From contig CAJUPT010000045.1 of NCBI GenBank assembly GCA_910588405.1, positions 1 to 29,105 on the forward strand: a stretch of DNA of 29,105 bases. The letters run 5' to 3'. Position numbers and translations under genes: made by a program. Shown one piece after another: positions 1 to 7,567 of this stretch (within the stretch, counting starts at the first letter, position 1; the number at the start of each line of letters is the position of its first letter). The notes under the pieces were generated by a model. That model ran no database searches. It saw nothing but the letters and a program-made list of their open reading frames with translations, and was not told where the DNA came from. This stretch comes from an uncultured Lachnospiraceae bacterium (GTDB lineage Bacteria; Bacillota; Clostridia; Lachnospirales; Lachnospiraceae).

Positions 1-301
1 AAAACATAAGACCTTTTATCAAAAACAATGCCTTCTGTGCTCATTGGAAAGACATTCTAGACTATCGGACAATGGATTATTATCGCAGGCGGTATAGAGG
101 GGATTAAGCTGGTCATACAGACAATTTCAAATGCCTGTACTCCATGCTGTAATATTTGTATAAACTTTTTACACAAATGATACATTTTCTGATCATCCAA
201 AAAGTCCGGCAGCTTTGTCAATCCGACTCATTTCGTCTGCAGCAGCCCTTTTAGCACGAGTTCGCAGACAGCCATAAGCTCCCGCAGCGCAAAAACATAA
301 G
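1..301. other. No supported gene; possible coding remnant
   Basis: No ORF with a start codon and ribosome site is visible. Bases 61-180 on the plus strand stay open without an ATG and read a hydrophobic stretch (IIIAGGIEGIKLVIQTI). This could be the decayed end of a membrane protein or chance. argF, often the next gene in such clusters, is not present here. Confidence 0.35.
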
Positions 302-333
302 AAAAAAGCCCATCCACACCACCGCAGACAGGC
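302..333 (-). terminator. Rho-independent terminator after argD
   Basis: On the minus strand GCCTGTC pairs with GATGGGC (7 bp including G-U pairs) and is followed by six T residues. It lies about 20 bp past the argD stop, so the argB-argD transcript probably ends here. Confidence 0.6.
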
Positions 334-354
334 AAATTTCGCAAGACCCCGAAT

Positions 355-1545
355 TTATTTTCCTATACATTTTTCCAAAATCCCAACCATCTCATCCACA
401 TGCTGTTTCTCAATAATCAGCGGCGGCAGGAAGCGGATCGTATTCGCTCCGGCGGAGATCAGAATCACGCCCTCGTCCATGGCTTTCTGAATGATGCCGC
501 CCACAGGCTCCGTAAACTCCAATCCCTGCATCAGTCCCACACCCCGGTGGTCTGTGATAGAATCATGGCAGGCTTTCAGCTCCTCCAGCTTCTCATACAG
601 GTAGGCTCCCACCTCATTGACATGGCCGCAGATATGATCCTGCTCAAAGATATCCAGAATCTTTCCGGCGGCGGCGCAGACCAGCGGGTTTCCGCCGTAG
701 GTGCTGCCATGGTCTCCGGCCACAAGGGCGGCCGCCTTTTCCTTGCACAGGAACGCGCCGACCGGAAGGCCGCAGCCTAAAGCTTTCGCCACTGCCATTA
801 CATCCGGCTCCACGCCGCAGCGCTGACAGGCGAACATAGTTCCCGTCCGGCCCATACCGCACTGCACCTCGTCAAAAATCAGCAGGATATCCCGCTCGTC
901 GCAGATCGTCCTCAGCTCTTTCAGGAAGCCTTCCTCTGCCGGATAAATGCCGCCCTCGCCCTGCACCGGCTCCAGGATAATCCCGCAGGTTTTATCGGTA
1001 ATCAATGCCTTTACGCTCTCAATATCATTGAACCGGGCAAACTTCACACCGCCGATCAGCGGTTTAAATGCCTCCTGATAATGGGGATTCCCCGTCACCG
1101 ACAATGCGCCCATGCTCCGGCCGTGGAAGGAATGCTCCATGGCAATGATCTCATGATCTGTTCTCCCATCCTTGTTAAAGGCGTATTTCCGGGCGGTCTT
1201 AATAGCCCCCTCGATGGCCTCCGTTCCGCTGTTGGTGAAAAATACCCTGTCCATATGGGCGGCTTTCGTCAGTTTTTCCGCCGCCTCAATGGCAGGCTTG
1301 TTATAATAGTAATTGGACGTATGTACCAGCTTATCCACCTGAGCCTTTACCGCCTCGTTCAGCCCCGGATAATTGTAGCCCAGAGCATAAACGGCGATTC
1401 CCGCATAGAAATCCAGGTATTTTTTCCCCTCGCTGTCATACAGATACACGCCTTCGCCGTGATCCAGTACGATCTGATACCGGTTATAGGTATGAAGCAG
1501 CACCTGCTCCGCCCGATCGATCAGTCCCTTTTTATCCTCACTCAT
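355..1545 (-). CDS. argD: Acetylornithine aminotransferase
   Basis: Class III PLP-dependent aminotransferase, 396 aa, normal length. It converts N-acetylglutamate semialdehyde to N-acetylornithine in cytoplasmic arginine synthesis. Visible family motifs are NSGTEA (105-110, phosphate contacts), LIFDEVQ with the PLP-ring Asp at 225, and AVAKALG with the Schiff-base Lys at about 254. The ATG is preceded by GAGG and overlaps the end of argB by 8 bp, which points to translational coupling. It is the last gene of the C_GCAxxG-argB-argD unit and is followed by a terminator. Succinyl-ornithine or ornithine aminotransferase would be the alternative reading, but the argB/argC/argJ context strongly favours ArgD. 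Confidence 0.95.
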   Translation of the reverse strand: MSEDKKGLIDRAEQVLLHTYNRYQIVLDHGEGVYLYDSEGKKYLDFYAGIAVYALGYNYPGLNEAVKAQVDKLVHTSNYYYNKPAIEAAEKLTKAAHMDRVFFTNSGTEAIEGAIKTARKYAFNKDGRTDHEIIAMEHSFHGRSMGALSVTGNPHYQEAFKPLIGGVKFARFNDIESVKALITDKTCGIILEPVQGEGGIYPAEEGFLKELRTICDERDILLIFDEVQCGMGRTGTMFACQRCGVEPDVMAVAKALGCGLPVGAFLCKEKAAALVAGDHGSTYGGNPLVCAAAGKILDIFEQDHICGHVNEVGAYLYEKLEELKACHDSITDHRGVGLMQGLEFTEPVGGIIQKAMDEGVILISAGANTIRFLPPLIIEKQHVDEMVGILEKCIGK

Positions 1546-2425
1546 GATAATACCTCGTTTCCGATTTATTTAAAATCGCCGTTCCGATTCCCTTATGGGT
1601 AAAGATCTCCAGCAATACGCAGTGGGGAATCCGCCCGTCCAGGATATGGACTCTGGACACGCCGTTTTTCAGGGCGTCCACGCAATTGGACAACTTAGGA
1701 ATCATCCCGCCCATGGCCGCGCCGCTTTTCACAAATTCCTCCGCTTCCTCTATCGTCATCTCAGAGATCAGCGTGGATTTGTCATTAAAATCCCGGTATA
1801 CGCCCTCGATATCCGTAAGAAACGCCAGCTTCTCCGCCTTCATGGCCTTGGCGATGGCACAGGCGGCGTCATCCGCATTGATATTGTAGGTGTCAAACTG
1901 ATCGTCATAGCCGATGGGGCAGACTACGGGCAGGAAATCTTTTTCCAGCAGGTCAAACAGAATCTTTGGCTCCACTGCGTCCACCTCGCCCACATAGCCG
2001 ATGTCCTGACCATTGGAATCCCTTTTATGGACATGGAGCAGTCCGCCGTCCTTGCCGCTGATGCCCACGGCCTTGATGCCCAGCTGCTGAATCAGCTGCA
2101 CCAGGTTTTTATTCACCCGGTTCAGCACCATCTCGGCGATTTCCATGGTGGGGGCGTCGGTTACACGCAGGCCATTTACAAATTTCGGCTCCATGCCTAC
2201 CTTGCCCACCCACTTGCTGATTTCCTTACCGCCGCCATGGACGATAATGGGCTTAAAGCCTACCAGCTTTAAAAGCACCGCATCCTTGATGACATTCAGC
2301 TTCAGCTCCTCGTCCACCATGGCGCTGCCGCCGTATTTGATAATAATGACCTTTCTGTTAAACCGCTGTATATAAGGCAGGGCTTCGATAAGAACCTCCG
2401 CCTTTTTCATGATTTCCTGATCCAT
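1538..2425 (-). CDS. argB: Acetylglutamate kinase
   Basis: Amino acid kinase family, 295 aa, usual length. It phosphorylates N-acetylglutamate, the second step of arginine synthesis. Visible motifs are IIIKYGGSAM (Lys30 and the glycine loop) and IVHGGGKEIS (about 61-70, substrate binding), and the C-terminal half carries the ATP-binding stretch around AFLTDIEGVY. The N-terminal helix MDQEIMKKAEVLIEALPYI resembles that of arginine-sensitive hexameric enzymes, so feedback inhibition by arginine is plausible but inferred. The start has GAGAGG five bases upstream. It follows the cysteine-rich gene by 22 bp and overlaps argD by 8 bp, so the three genes are probably one transcript. Confidence 0.95.
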   Translation of the reverse strand: MDQEIMKKAEVLIEALPYIQRFNRKVIIIKYGGSAMVDEELKLNVIKDAVLLKLVGFKPIIVHGGGKEISKWVGKVGMEPKFVNGLRVTDAPTMEIAEMVLNRVNKNLVQLIQQLGIKAVGISGKDGGLLHVHKRDSNGQDIGYVGEVDAVEPKILFDLLEKDFLPVVCPIGYDDQFDTYNINADDAACAIAKAMKAEKLAFLTDIEGVYRDFNDKSTLISEMTIEEAEEFVKSGAAMGGMIPKLSNCVDALKNGVSRVHILDGRIPHCVLLEIFTHKGIGTAILNKSETRYYHE

Positions 2426-2447
2426 AGTTACCTCTCAAAATTATTTT

Positions 2448-2852
2448 TTAGATATTTAAAATTTTCTCCGTCAGCTCCACCGCATCCCGGATGCAGTCCG
2501 GACAGGAACGTAAAGCCTTGCCGGTTTCCGTACCCTTCAGATCCTTACATACGGCCGAACCATTTTTCTTTACGAACTCCGCCAGAAGCTCCTTGGACAT
2601 CTGACAGGAGGATGCCTTGGAATTCGGATTCTCCAGATTCGCCGTGCTGTTTTTCAGGCCGATTACCATAGCCGCCCCTGACACCGCGCCGCACAACCCT
2701 TCCATGCCGCCCATACCGGCTCCCAGGGCTTCCGCGCATTTGAATACGGTCTTATAATCCGCATCCAGCTCCTCGGCGAACGCGCATACCGTACACTGGC
2801 AGCAGTTAAACCCTTTCTTTCGCAGTTCTAATGCTTTGTCTGCTCTGCTCAT
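2448..2852 (-). CDS. C_GCAxxG_C_C family redox-type protein
   Basis: A 134-aa protein matching the C_GCAxxG_C_C family by its hallmark pattern: Cys17, Cys18, Cys20 and Cys23 in the N-terminal helix, GLCGAVSG with Cys54, then SSCQ, SAVCKDL and CPDCI. The family is common in anaerobes. Its biochemical role is unsettled; the conserved cysteines suggest metal or redox chemistry. It is the first gene of the unit with argB and argD (22-bp gap to argB). A promoter of its own lies about 120 bp upstream and AAGGAG precedes the ATG. Why it sits with arginine genes is unknown; it may simply share transcription. Confidence 0.85.
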   Translation of the reverse strand: MSRADKALELRKKGFNCCQCTVCAFAEELDADYKTVFKCAEALGAGMGGMEGLCGAVSGAAMVIGLKNSTANLENPNSKASSCQMSKELLAEFVKKNGSAVCKDLKGTETGKALRSCPDCIRDAVELTEKILNI

Positions 2853-2976
2853 TGTTCATTCTCCTTTTCTTTTTCGTGAATTTCCCCGCCGCGGCGCTCT
2901 GCGTTTATGTACCGGTTTATCTCAGACCGTAGCGTTCGGATTTACAGATCTGCCTTGCAAAAGCAGGTTCAGGTCT

Positions 2977-3005
2977 ATTGTATACCATCCCCGGTTTTCA
3001 CACAA
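2977..3005 (-). promoter_or_regulatory. Sigma-A promoter for the C_GCAxxG-argB-argD unit
   Basis: Minus strand TTGTGT, 17-bp spacer, TACAAT. Predicted start is near 2970, leaving a leader of about 118 nt. No ArgR-like box was obvious at this promoter. Confidence 0.6.
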
Positions 3006-3010
3006 GAGAC

Positions 3011-3054
3011 AAAAAAGCCGTTTTTCGCGTTCCTTTCGCGTTTTTTTGCGGCTT
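3011..3054 (-). terminator. Terminator after the 143-aa unknown gene
   Basis: Minus-strand outer stem AAGCCG/CGGCTT with a nested CGCG/CGCG pairing, followed by TTTTTTG. It separates the unknown gene from the promoter of the argB unit; the stem ends 6 bp from that promoter. Confidence 0.6.
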
Positions 3055-3127
3055 CATCAGGTTACTGCTCAGGCATCACTGTTCCACGAAATGTTCCATA
3101 CACGTAATACATAAAATCCCGCGTCGT

Positions 3128-3559
3128 TCAAGCTTTCGCCCGTTTTTTCAATAAGGCCAGCAGCTTATCCTGCGCCGGCAGACGGCTGCGGCGCGGGTAG
3201 ACACGCTGATATACATCATACAGACGCGCTGCCTCCGACGGTTCTGCCAGCCCGATCAAATCCATCGTCAGACTGTGTACCGCCATCAGCATCCAATAGA
3301 CTGCGGGCTCCGCTTTCCAGCACTCAGGCGCCGTAAAATAAATGTAATTAAGTACCTCTCCCACTTCCCCGGAAGAGGGAGACTGCTCCGCAAACTCTTG
3401 CAGCAATTGTTCCAAATCCCCGGCAAACCGGTCATGGCAGGGGTAATTTTTCGGCCCTCCGCCGAAGCCAAAAGCCCCCTCCATAGGTTTCCGCTTTCGC
3501 TCCAGCTGATAAAATTCTTCCAGATATGCCTCATAAAGGCTTATTACTTCTTCCAACAT
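3128..3559 (-). CDS. Hypothetical protein (143 aa), mostly helical
   Basis: I do not recognise a domain. The protein is soluble and acidic to neutral, starts MLEEVISLYEAYLEEFYQLE, and looks largely alpha-helical. It has a small Gly-rich stretch (FGFGGGPKNYPCHDRF, about 30-45) and a basic C-terminus (LLKKRAKA). There is no signal peptide or membrane segment. The start is supported by GGGAG five bases upstream. Its own TATACT -10-like sequence lies about 60 bp upstream, and a terminator follows. It lies between argJ and the argB unit on the same strand with 206 bp to argJ. Coding is supported by length, start context and flanking signals only; no function is proposed. Confidence 0.65.
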   Translation of the reverse strand: MLEEVISLYEAYLEEFYQLERKRKPMEGAFGFGGGPKNYPCHDRFAGDLEQLLQEFAEQSPSSGEVGEVLNYIYFTAPECWKAEPAVYWMLMAVHSLTMDLIGLAEPSEAARLYDVYQRVYPRRSRLPAQDKLLALLKKRAKA

Positions 3560-3597
3560 TGATCTCCCAGCCTACCTCCTGTGCACATGCCTTTCTC

Positions 3598-3624
3598 ACT
3601 CCCCATGGGAGTCATGCAAGTATA
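3598..3624 (-). promoter_or_regulatory. Candidate promoter -10 with adjoining inverted repeat
   Basis: Minus-strand TATACT at 3619-3624 is followed by a perfect repeat ACTCCC-3-GGGAGT at 3598-3612, where the RNA start would fall. No good -35 was found at standard spacing. The repeat could be an operator for the 143-aa gene; weak support. Confidence 0.35.
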
Positions 3625-3765
3625 CCGCATCCATATCCGTAAAAATACCAACGCTTTTCCGTCCCCCGCCTGTTCAGGACATTCCATGCAAAAAAATACG
3701 CCTTCCGAAGCAGGACAAATTCTTCCGTCCTGCTGATCGTGTACCTTTTGCCGGACGGCCACTTT

Positions 3766-4998
3766 TTATGACCGATAGTCTGCGTTAATTTTCACATAAT
3801 CAAAGGTCAGATCGCACCCCCACGCCGTGGCACTGGCATCTCCCATCTTCACATCCATGGTGCAGGTCACTTTCTCCTGGGACAAAATCTTTGTGGCCGT
3901 TTCTTCGCTGTAGCCGGTCGATGTTCCGTTTTCCACGATTTTCAGCTTTCCGGCCTGGCTCTCAAAGAAAATGTCCACCTTCTCCGGATCAAAATCCGCC
4001 CCCGAATATCCCATGGCGCACAGAATCCGTCCCCAGTTGGCATCGTGACCGAAAATAGCCGCCTTGGTCAGGCTGGAGGTCACTACCGACTTCGCCAGCG
4101 TTCTGGCCTGCTCCTTTGAAGCGCAGCCCACAGCCGTCACCTCAAACAGGCAGGTACAGCCCTCCCCGTCTCCGGCGATCATCTGGGACAATTTAAGCAT
4201 TACCTGGTGCAGCGCCCCGCAGAAGCTGTCGTAATCCGGCCCTTCCCCTTCGATCACTGCATTTTCCGCCATGCCGTTTGCCAGCAGCAACACGCTGTCG
4301 TTGGTGGAGGTATCCCCGTCCACGGAAATCATATTGAAAGTGTCCTCCACATCGTCGCTCAGCGCTTTTTGCAGCATTTCATGGGAAATGGCCGCATCGG
4401 TGGTGACAAAGCAGAGCATTGTAGCCATATTCGGATGAATCATGCCGGAGCCCTTGCACATGCCGCCTACGGTAACAGTCTTCCCGCCGATTTCTACCGT
4501 CACCGCCGTTTCCTTCCTTCTCGTATCGGTGGTCATAATAGCCTGGGCAGCGGCTGTGCCGTGGGCTTCGTCCGCTCCCAGGCCGGCGGCCAGAAGCTTT
4601 ACGCCCTCCTGAATTCTGTCCAAAGGAATCTGCGCGCCGATCACGCCGGTGGATGCCACCAGAACGCTGTCCTCCGGAATGTGTAGAAGCTCTCCGGCAG
4701 CTTTCGCCGTCTTTACGCAGCAGTCATAACCCTCCTGTCCGGTACAGGCATTGGCAATGCCGGAATTTACCACGACGGCCTGTGCAAAGGGGGAGGTGTC
4801 CACCACCTTTTTATCCCATTTCACCGGCGCGGCCTTTACCACATTTGTCGTAAAAACGCCCGCCGCCTGGCAGGGCTTCTGGCTGTACACCAGCGCCATA
4901 TCGTCCCTTCCCCGATATTTAATCCCTGCGGCGGCCGCAGCCGCCTGAAAACCCTTCGGGGCGGTTACTCCGCCTTTCATTATTGATATATGATTCAT
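3766..4998 (-). CDS. argJ: Glutamate N-acetyltransferase / amino-acid acetyltransferase
   Basis: ArgJ/ornithine acetyltransferase family, 410 aa. It transfers the acetyl group from N-acetylornithine to glutamate; bifunctional forms also acetylate glutamate with acetyl-CoA. The self-cleavage site is clear: KGSGMIHPNMAT-ML, where Thr193 becomes the N-terminal nucleophile of the beta chain. The STGVIG segment (about 116-121) forms the oxyanion region. The C-terminus has the usual ATAWGCDLTFDYVKINADY ending. The start has AGGAG nine bases upstream. It lies 185 bp downstream of argC on the same strand. No argA-type synthase was seen here, which fits a recycling ArgJ. Whether it is mono- or bifunctional cannot be told from this sequence. 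Confidence 0.95.
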   Translation of the reverse strand: MNHISIMKGGVTAPKGFQAAAAAAGIKYRGRDDMALVYSQKPCQAAGVFTTNVVKAAPVKWDKKVVDTSPFAQAVVVNSGIANACTGQEGYDCCVKTAKAAGELLHIPEDSVLVASTGVIGAQIPLDRIQEGVKLLAAGLGADEAHGTAAAQAIMTTDTRRKETAVTVEIGGKTVTVGGMCKGSGMIHPNMATMLCFVTTDAAISHEMLQKALSDDVEDTFNMISVDGDTSTNDSVLLLANGMAENAVIEGEGPDYDSFCGALHQVMLKLSQMIAGDGEGCTCLFEVTAVGCASKEQARTLAKSVVTSSLTKAAIFGHDANWGRILCAMGYSGADFDPEKVDIFFESQAGKLKIVENGTSTGYSEETATKILSQEKVTCTMDVKMGDASATAWGCDLTFDYVKINADYRS

Positions 4999-5183
4999 GA
5001 TAGCATACTCCTGAATTTTGTTAAGCTTACATATTCACTGTTATCGTTTTTTTATCTGTTAAGTACTGATATCTGTTCCATTCAAATATATAAAATCATA
5101 AACATTTCACTTCTGCTCTTTGAGGCTTTATGAAAATGCCTGAAACAGAATACACAAAATTTTTTTGATACCACCGTATTCTA

Positions 5184-6224
5184 TTACGGGAACATCGGCG
5201 GCTGCGTCAGCCCTTCCGTCTCCGGTAGGCCAAAGAGCAAGTTCATGTTCTGCACGGCCTGTCCCGCCGCCCCTTTTACCAGGTTGTCAATGGCGCCCAT
5301 CATAATGATCCGATTCGTCCTGGGGTCGATGACATAGCTGATATCCACATAATTGCTTCCCTCCACCCAGCGGGTTTCCACCGGCTGGCTGTCGTGGCTG
5401 ACTCTCACAAAAGGTTCGTTTGCATAGTATTGATCGTAAGCCGCCGCAACCATTTCTTTCGTCACACCTGCTTTCAGCGAAGCGTATTCCGTCGCCAGAA
5501 TCCCTCTGTTCATCGGCACCAGATGGGGCGTAAAGCTGATGGTAAACTGCTCTCCCGCCGCATAGCCTAACTGTTCCTCGATCTCCGGCGTATGGCGGTG
5601 AGAAGCCACGCCGTAAGCCTTTATATTTTCATTGACCTCGCAGAACAGGTTATTCACCTTTGCGCCCCGCCCCGCCCCGGAGGTTCCTGATTTCGCGTCG
5701 ATAATCAGCGTGGACGGATCGATCAGCCCCTCCTTCACCAGCGGATAGGCCGTCAGGATCGAACAGGTGGTATAACAGCCCGGATTCGCCACCAGCCTGG
5801 CCTGTTTCACCTGCTCTCTGTTAATCTCGCAGAGCCCGTACACCGCTTCTTCAATGAACTGAGGGCTTTTATGGGAAATGCCGTACCACTTTTCATAGAC
5901 CGCCACATCCTTTAGCCGGAAGTCGGCGCTTAAATCCACAATCTTTACTTTTGATAAAATTTCCTCCGACACCAGCGATGCGCACAGCCCCTGGGGCGTC
6001 GCCGTGAAGATCACGTCCACCGCTTCGGCTAAAGCGTCCATGTCGTCGTCCATGCAGACCGCATCTACGATCTGAAACATATTTCTGTATACGTCCGCAT
6101 ATTTCCGGTCGATATAGCTTCTTGATCCGTACCATACCACCTGAGCCTCCGGATGCTGCGCCAAAAGCCGCACCAGCTCGGCTCCCGCATAACCGGTTGA
6201 GCCGATAATTCCTGCTTTTATCAT
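5184..6224 (-). CDS. argC: N-acetyl-gamma-glutamyl-phosphate reductase
   Basis: 346 aa, the NADPH-dependent third enzyme of the arginine pathway. The N-terminal Rossmann motif is GIIGSTGYAGAELVRLL (5-21). The catalytic Cys150 is in VANPGCYTT, and SHRHTPEIEE carries the conserved active-site histidine. The ATG is preceded by AGGAG at nine bases. It is the first gene of the leftward arginine cluster. A strong sigma-A promoter and ArgR-box-like palindromes lie 160-270 bp upstream. The 185-bp AT-rich gap to argJ has no clear terminator, so cotranscription is likely. Confidence 0.95.
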   Translation of the reverse strand: MIKAGIIGSTGYAGAELVRLLAQHPEAQVVWYGSRSYIDRKYADVYRNMFQIVDAVCMDDDMDALAEAVDVIFTATPQGLCASLVSEEILSKVKIVDLSADFRLKDVAVYEKWYGISHKSPQFIEEAVYGLCEINREQVKQARLVANPGCYTTCSILTAYPLVKEGLIDPSTLIIDAKSGTSGAGRGAKVNNLFCEVNENIKAYGVASHRHTPEIEEQLGYAAGEQFTISFTPHLVPMNRGILATEYASLKAGVTKEMVAAAYDQYYANEPFVRVSHDSQPVETRWVEGSNYVDISYVIDPRTNRIIMMGAIDNLVKGAAGQAVQNMNLLFGLPETEGLTQPPMFP

Positions 6225-6382
6225 ATGAAAACACTCCTCTTCCCATCAATAAATTATCTTATGGCAAACTTCTCATTACTGTAAGCACTTAATAAGCATT
6301 CAGGGCGTATTCTTTAACCACTTACTATTGTTCAACCCCTGGCGATTTGCTGTTGTTTCAACACCGTCCCTCGCCGTTCTTT

Positions 6383-6410
6383 ATTATAATACAGACTCCG
6401 TTTTCGTCAA
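6383..6410 (-). promoter_or_regulatory. Sigma-A promoter of argC-argJ
   Basis: Minus-strand TTGACG, 16-bp spacer, TATAAT, close to consensus. It leaves a leader of about 150 nt before argC. Confidence 0.75.
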
Positions 6411-6437
6411 GTGAAAAACCATATTTACTTTGTATGA

Positions 6438-6492
6438 CTTCGAATATTCATATACGATGCATAATTATACATTATTATCGTATAATATGCAA
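6438..6492 (-). promoter_or_regulatory. Candidate ARG boxes (ArgR operators)
   Basis: AT-rich palindromes sit just upstream of the argC promoter: GAATATTC at 6442-6449, ATGCATAATTATACAT at 6457-6472, and an outer pair TATACGAT/ATCGTATA at 6451-6484. They resemble the TGAAT-N4-ATTCA ARG box, with mismatches. ArgR repression of the cluster is inferred from this and gene context. Confidence 0.5.
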
Positions 6493-6635
6493 TACCTTTT
6501 TGAAATTTTTCACTGCACTGCAGCAGGCGCCAAATGCCCACATAAAAACAAAGTGAGCCCATTGGGGCGAAAGGGAGCATCGCAAAATACACCTTGGTAC
6601 TAACACATTTGTCGGATACTTCGTAATAAAATAGA

Positions 6636-6656
6636 CAGAGCCCGCTCAGAGCTCTG
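6636..6656 (-). terminator. Weak terminator-like hairpin
   Basis: CAGAGC/GCTCTG arms with a 9-nt loop, followed on the minus strand by TCTATTTTATT. It lies 50 bp past the PIN gene remnant. Confidence 0.4.
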
Positions 6657-6707
6657 CCTTGCCGTTACATATTAAAAATATCCTCATGGGAACCTGACTT
6701 TGCACGT

Positions 6708-7261
6708 TTATTCTTCAAGATCCTTTTTCAGTTCATCCATGCTGGCATCACCCTTGACGTCAGGTTCACGAGAAATATATCCGGCTTCTTCCACTGCGTC
6801 TAAAATACTTTGGCTAAAATCCGGCGTCTCCACACAAAATGGAACTTCCTTTAATTTCAAATAATCCATCGGTAAAATTGCCTTCACTTCTGAATATTTA
6901 AAATCTTCTATATTTCTTGTCACAATGTATTTTGCCCCATATGATTTTGCACATTCCATTTGTAAACAATCCTCAAAATCCGAAAACTTTTCATTTTGAA
7001 GTCCGCTCAATAGTTTATCCTTATCTATCCCTTCAATATCGAAAATCTTAAACAGATTTATTAATATCTCCCGTCTCTCCTTTGCGCTATAATCTTTTCT
7101 TAGTATAAATACATATTAGAAATGGAATGAGCCGCAATACATCCTTTTATCTCTCCATCCGTACAGGCCATAACAATTTTCTTTGCGTCTTCATAAAAAG
7201 GCTCTCTCGTAAGAAGATAATCTAACAATACATTCGTATCAATCAGGATCCTGCGCACCAT
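6708..7261 (-). pseudogene. PIN-domain (VapC-like) toxin, frameshifted
   Basis: The ATG at 7261 opens a classic PIN start (MVRRILIDTNVLLDYL, first acidic residue Asp8). After 53 codons (HSISNMYLY) it hits TAA at 7100-7102. The next frame continues the family sequence at once (FILRKDYSAKERRE), then SDFEDCLQ with the second acidic pair and KYIVTRNIEDF with the TRN motif, ending at 6708. Joined, the product would be about 180 aa. One base is missing near 7105-7112, so as read the ribonuclease is split. The gene overlaps its antitoxin by 23 bp, the usual arrangement. The catalytic residues are intact, so the break may be recent, or it may be a sequencing error. Confidence 0.8.
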
Positions 7262-7474
7262 ATTTGTCCTCTCTATATGAAGCTAACTCCGCGTCATAAT
7301 CCGTAACCGCTCCCTTTTTCCGCAACTGCTCTAATTTTTTGAAGGCTTCTTTTTTTCAGACTGATTATCATGATACGGCCCGTTTACACCCCGTATGATC
7401 TGGACTACATACCTCAATCTGTCTTCCGGCATTTCCTGTAACAACTGTATGGCTTCTTGTCTGATTGCTGTCAT
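7239..7474 (-). pseudogene. Antitoxin partner of the PIN toxin, interrupted at an A7 run
   Basis: The ATG at 7474 has a strong GGAGG six bases upstream and starts MTAIRQEAIQLLQEMPEDRL. In frame zero it stops after 47 codons (ending KKKPSKN, TAG at 7331-7333). Moving back one base at the A-run (7349-7355) restores EAFKKLEQLRKKGAVTDYDA and a typical C-terminus ASYREDKYGAQDPD, giving 78 aa and a stop at 7239 inside the toxin start. The run is A AAA AAG in exactly the reading phase of the dnaX slippery site. A single-base deletion or insertion in the run is the simplest explanation. Programmed -1 frameshifting is possible, but no stimulating hairpin or upstream SD was seen. Confidence 0.7.
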
Positions 7475-7567
7475 AATACACCTCCGCCTATACAACAAGT
7501 ATCTGTTTCCGGTTGCATTATAGCATTCATCCACAATTCCTTCAATCGCTAAAAATAACAAAGCAGC

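Noticed and set aside
3544..3762. 72-codon minus-strand ORF after argJ
   Set aside because: Overlaps the start and promoter of the 143-aa gene, low-complexity content, no ribosome site.
4999..5183. ARG box or separate promoter between argC and argJ
   Set aside because: AT-rich with scattered half sites, but nothing close enough to consensus to annotate.
7475..7561. 29-codon extension of the antitoxin
   Set aside because: The GGAGG and ATG at 7474 mark the real start; upstream residues do not resemble the family.
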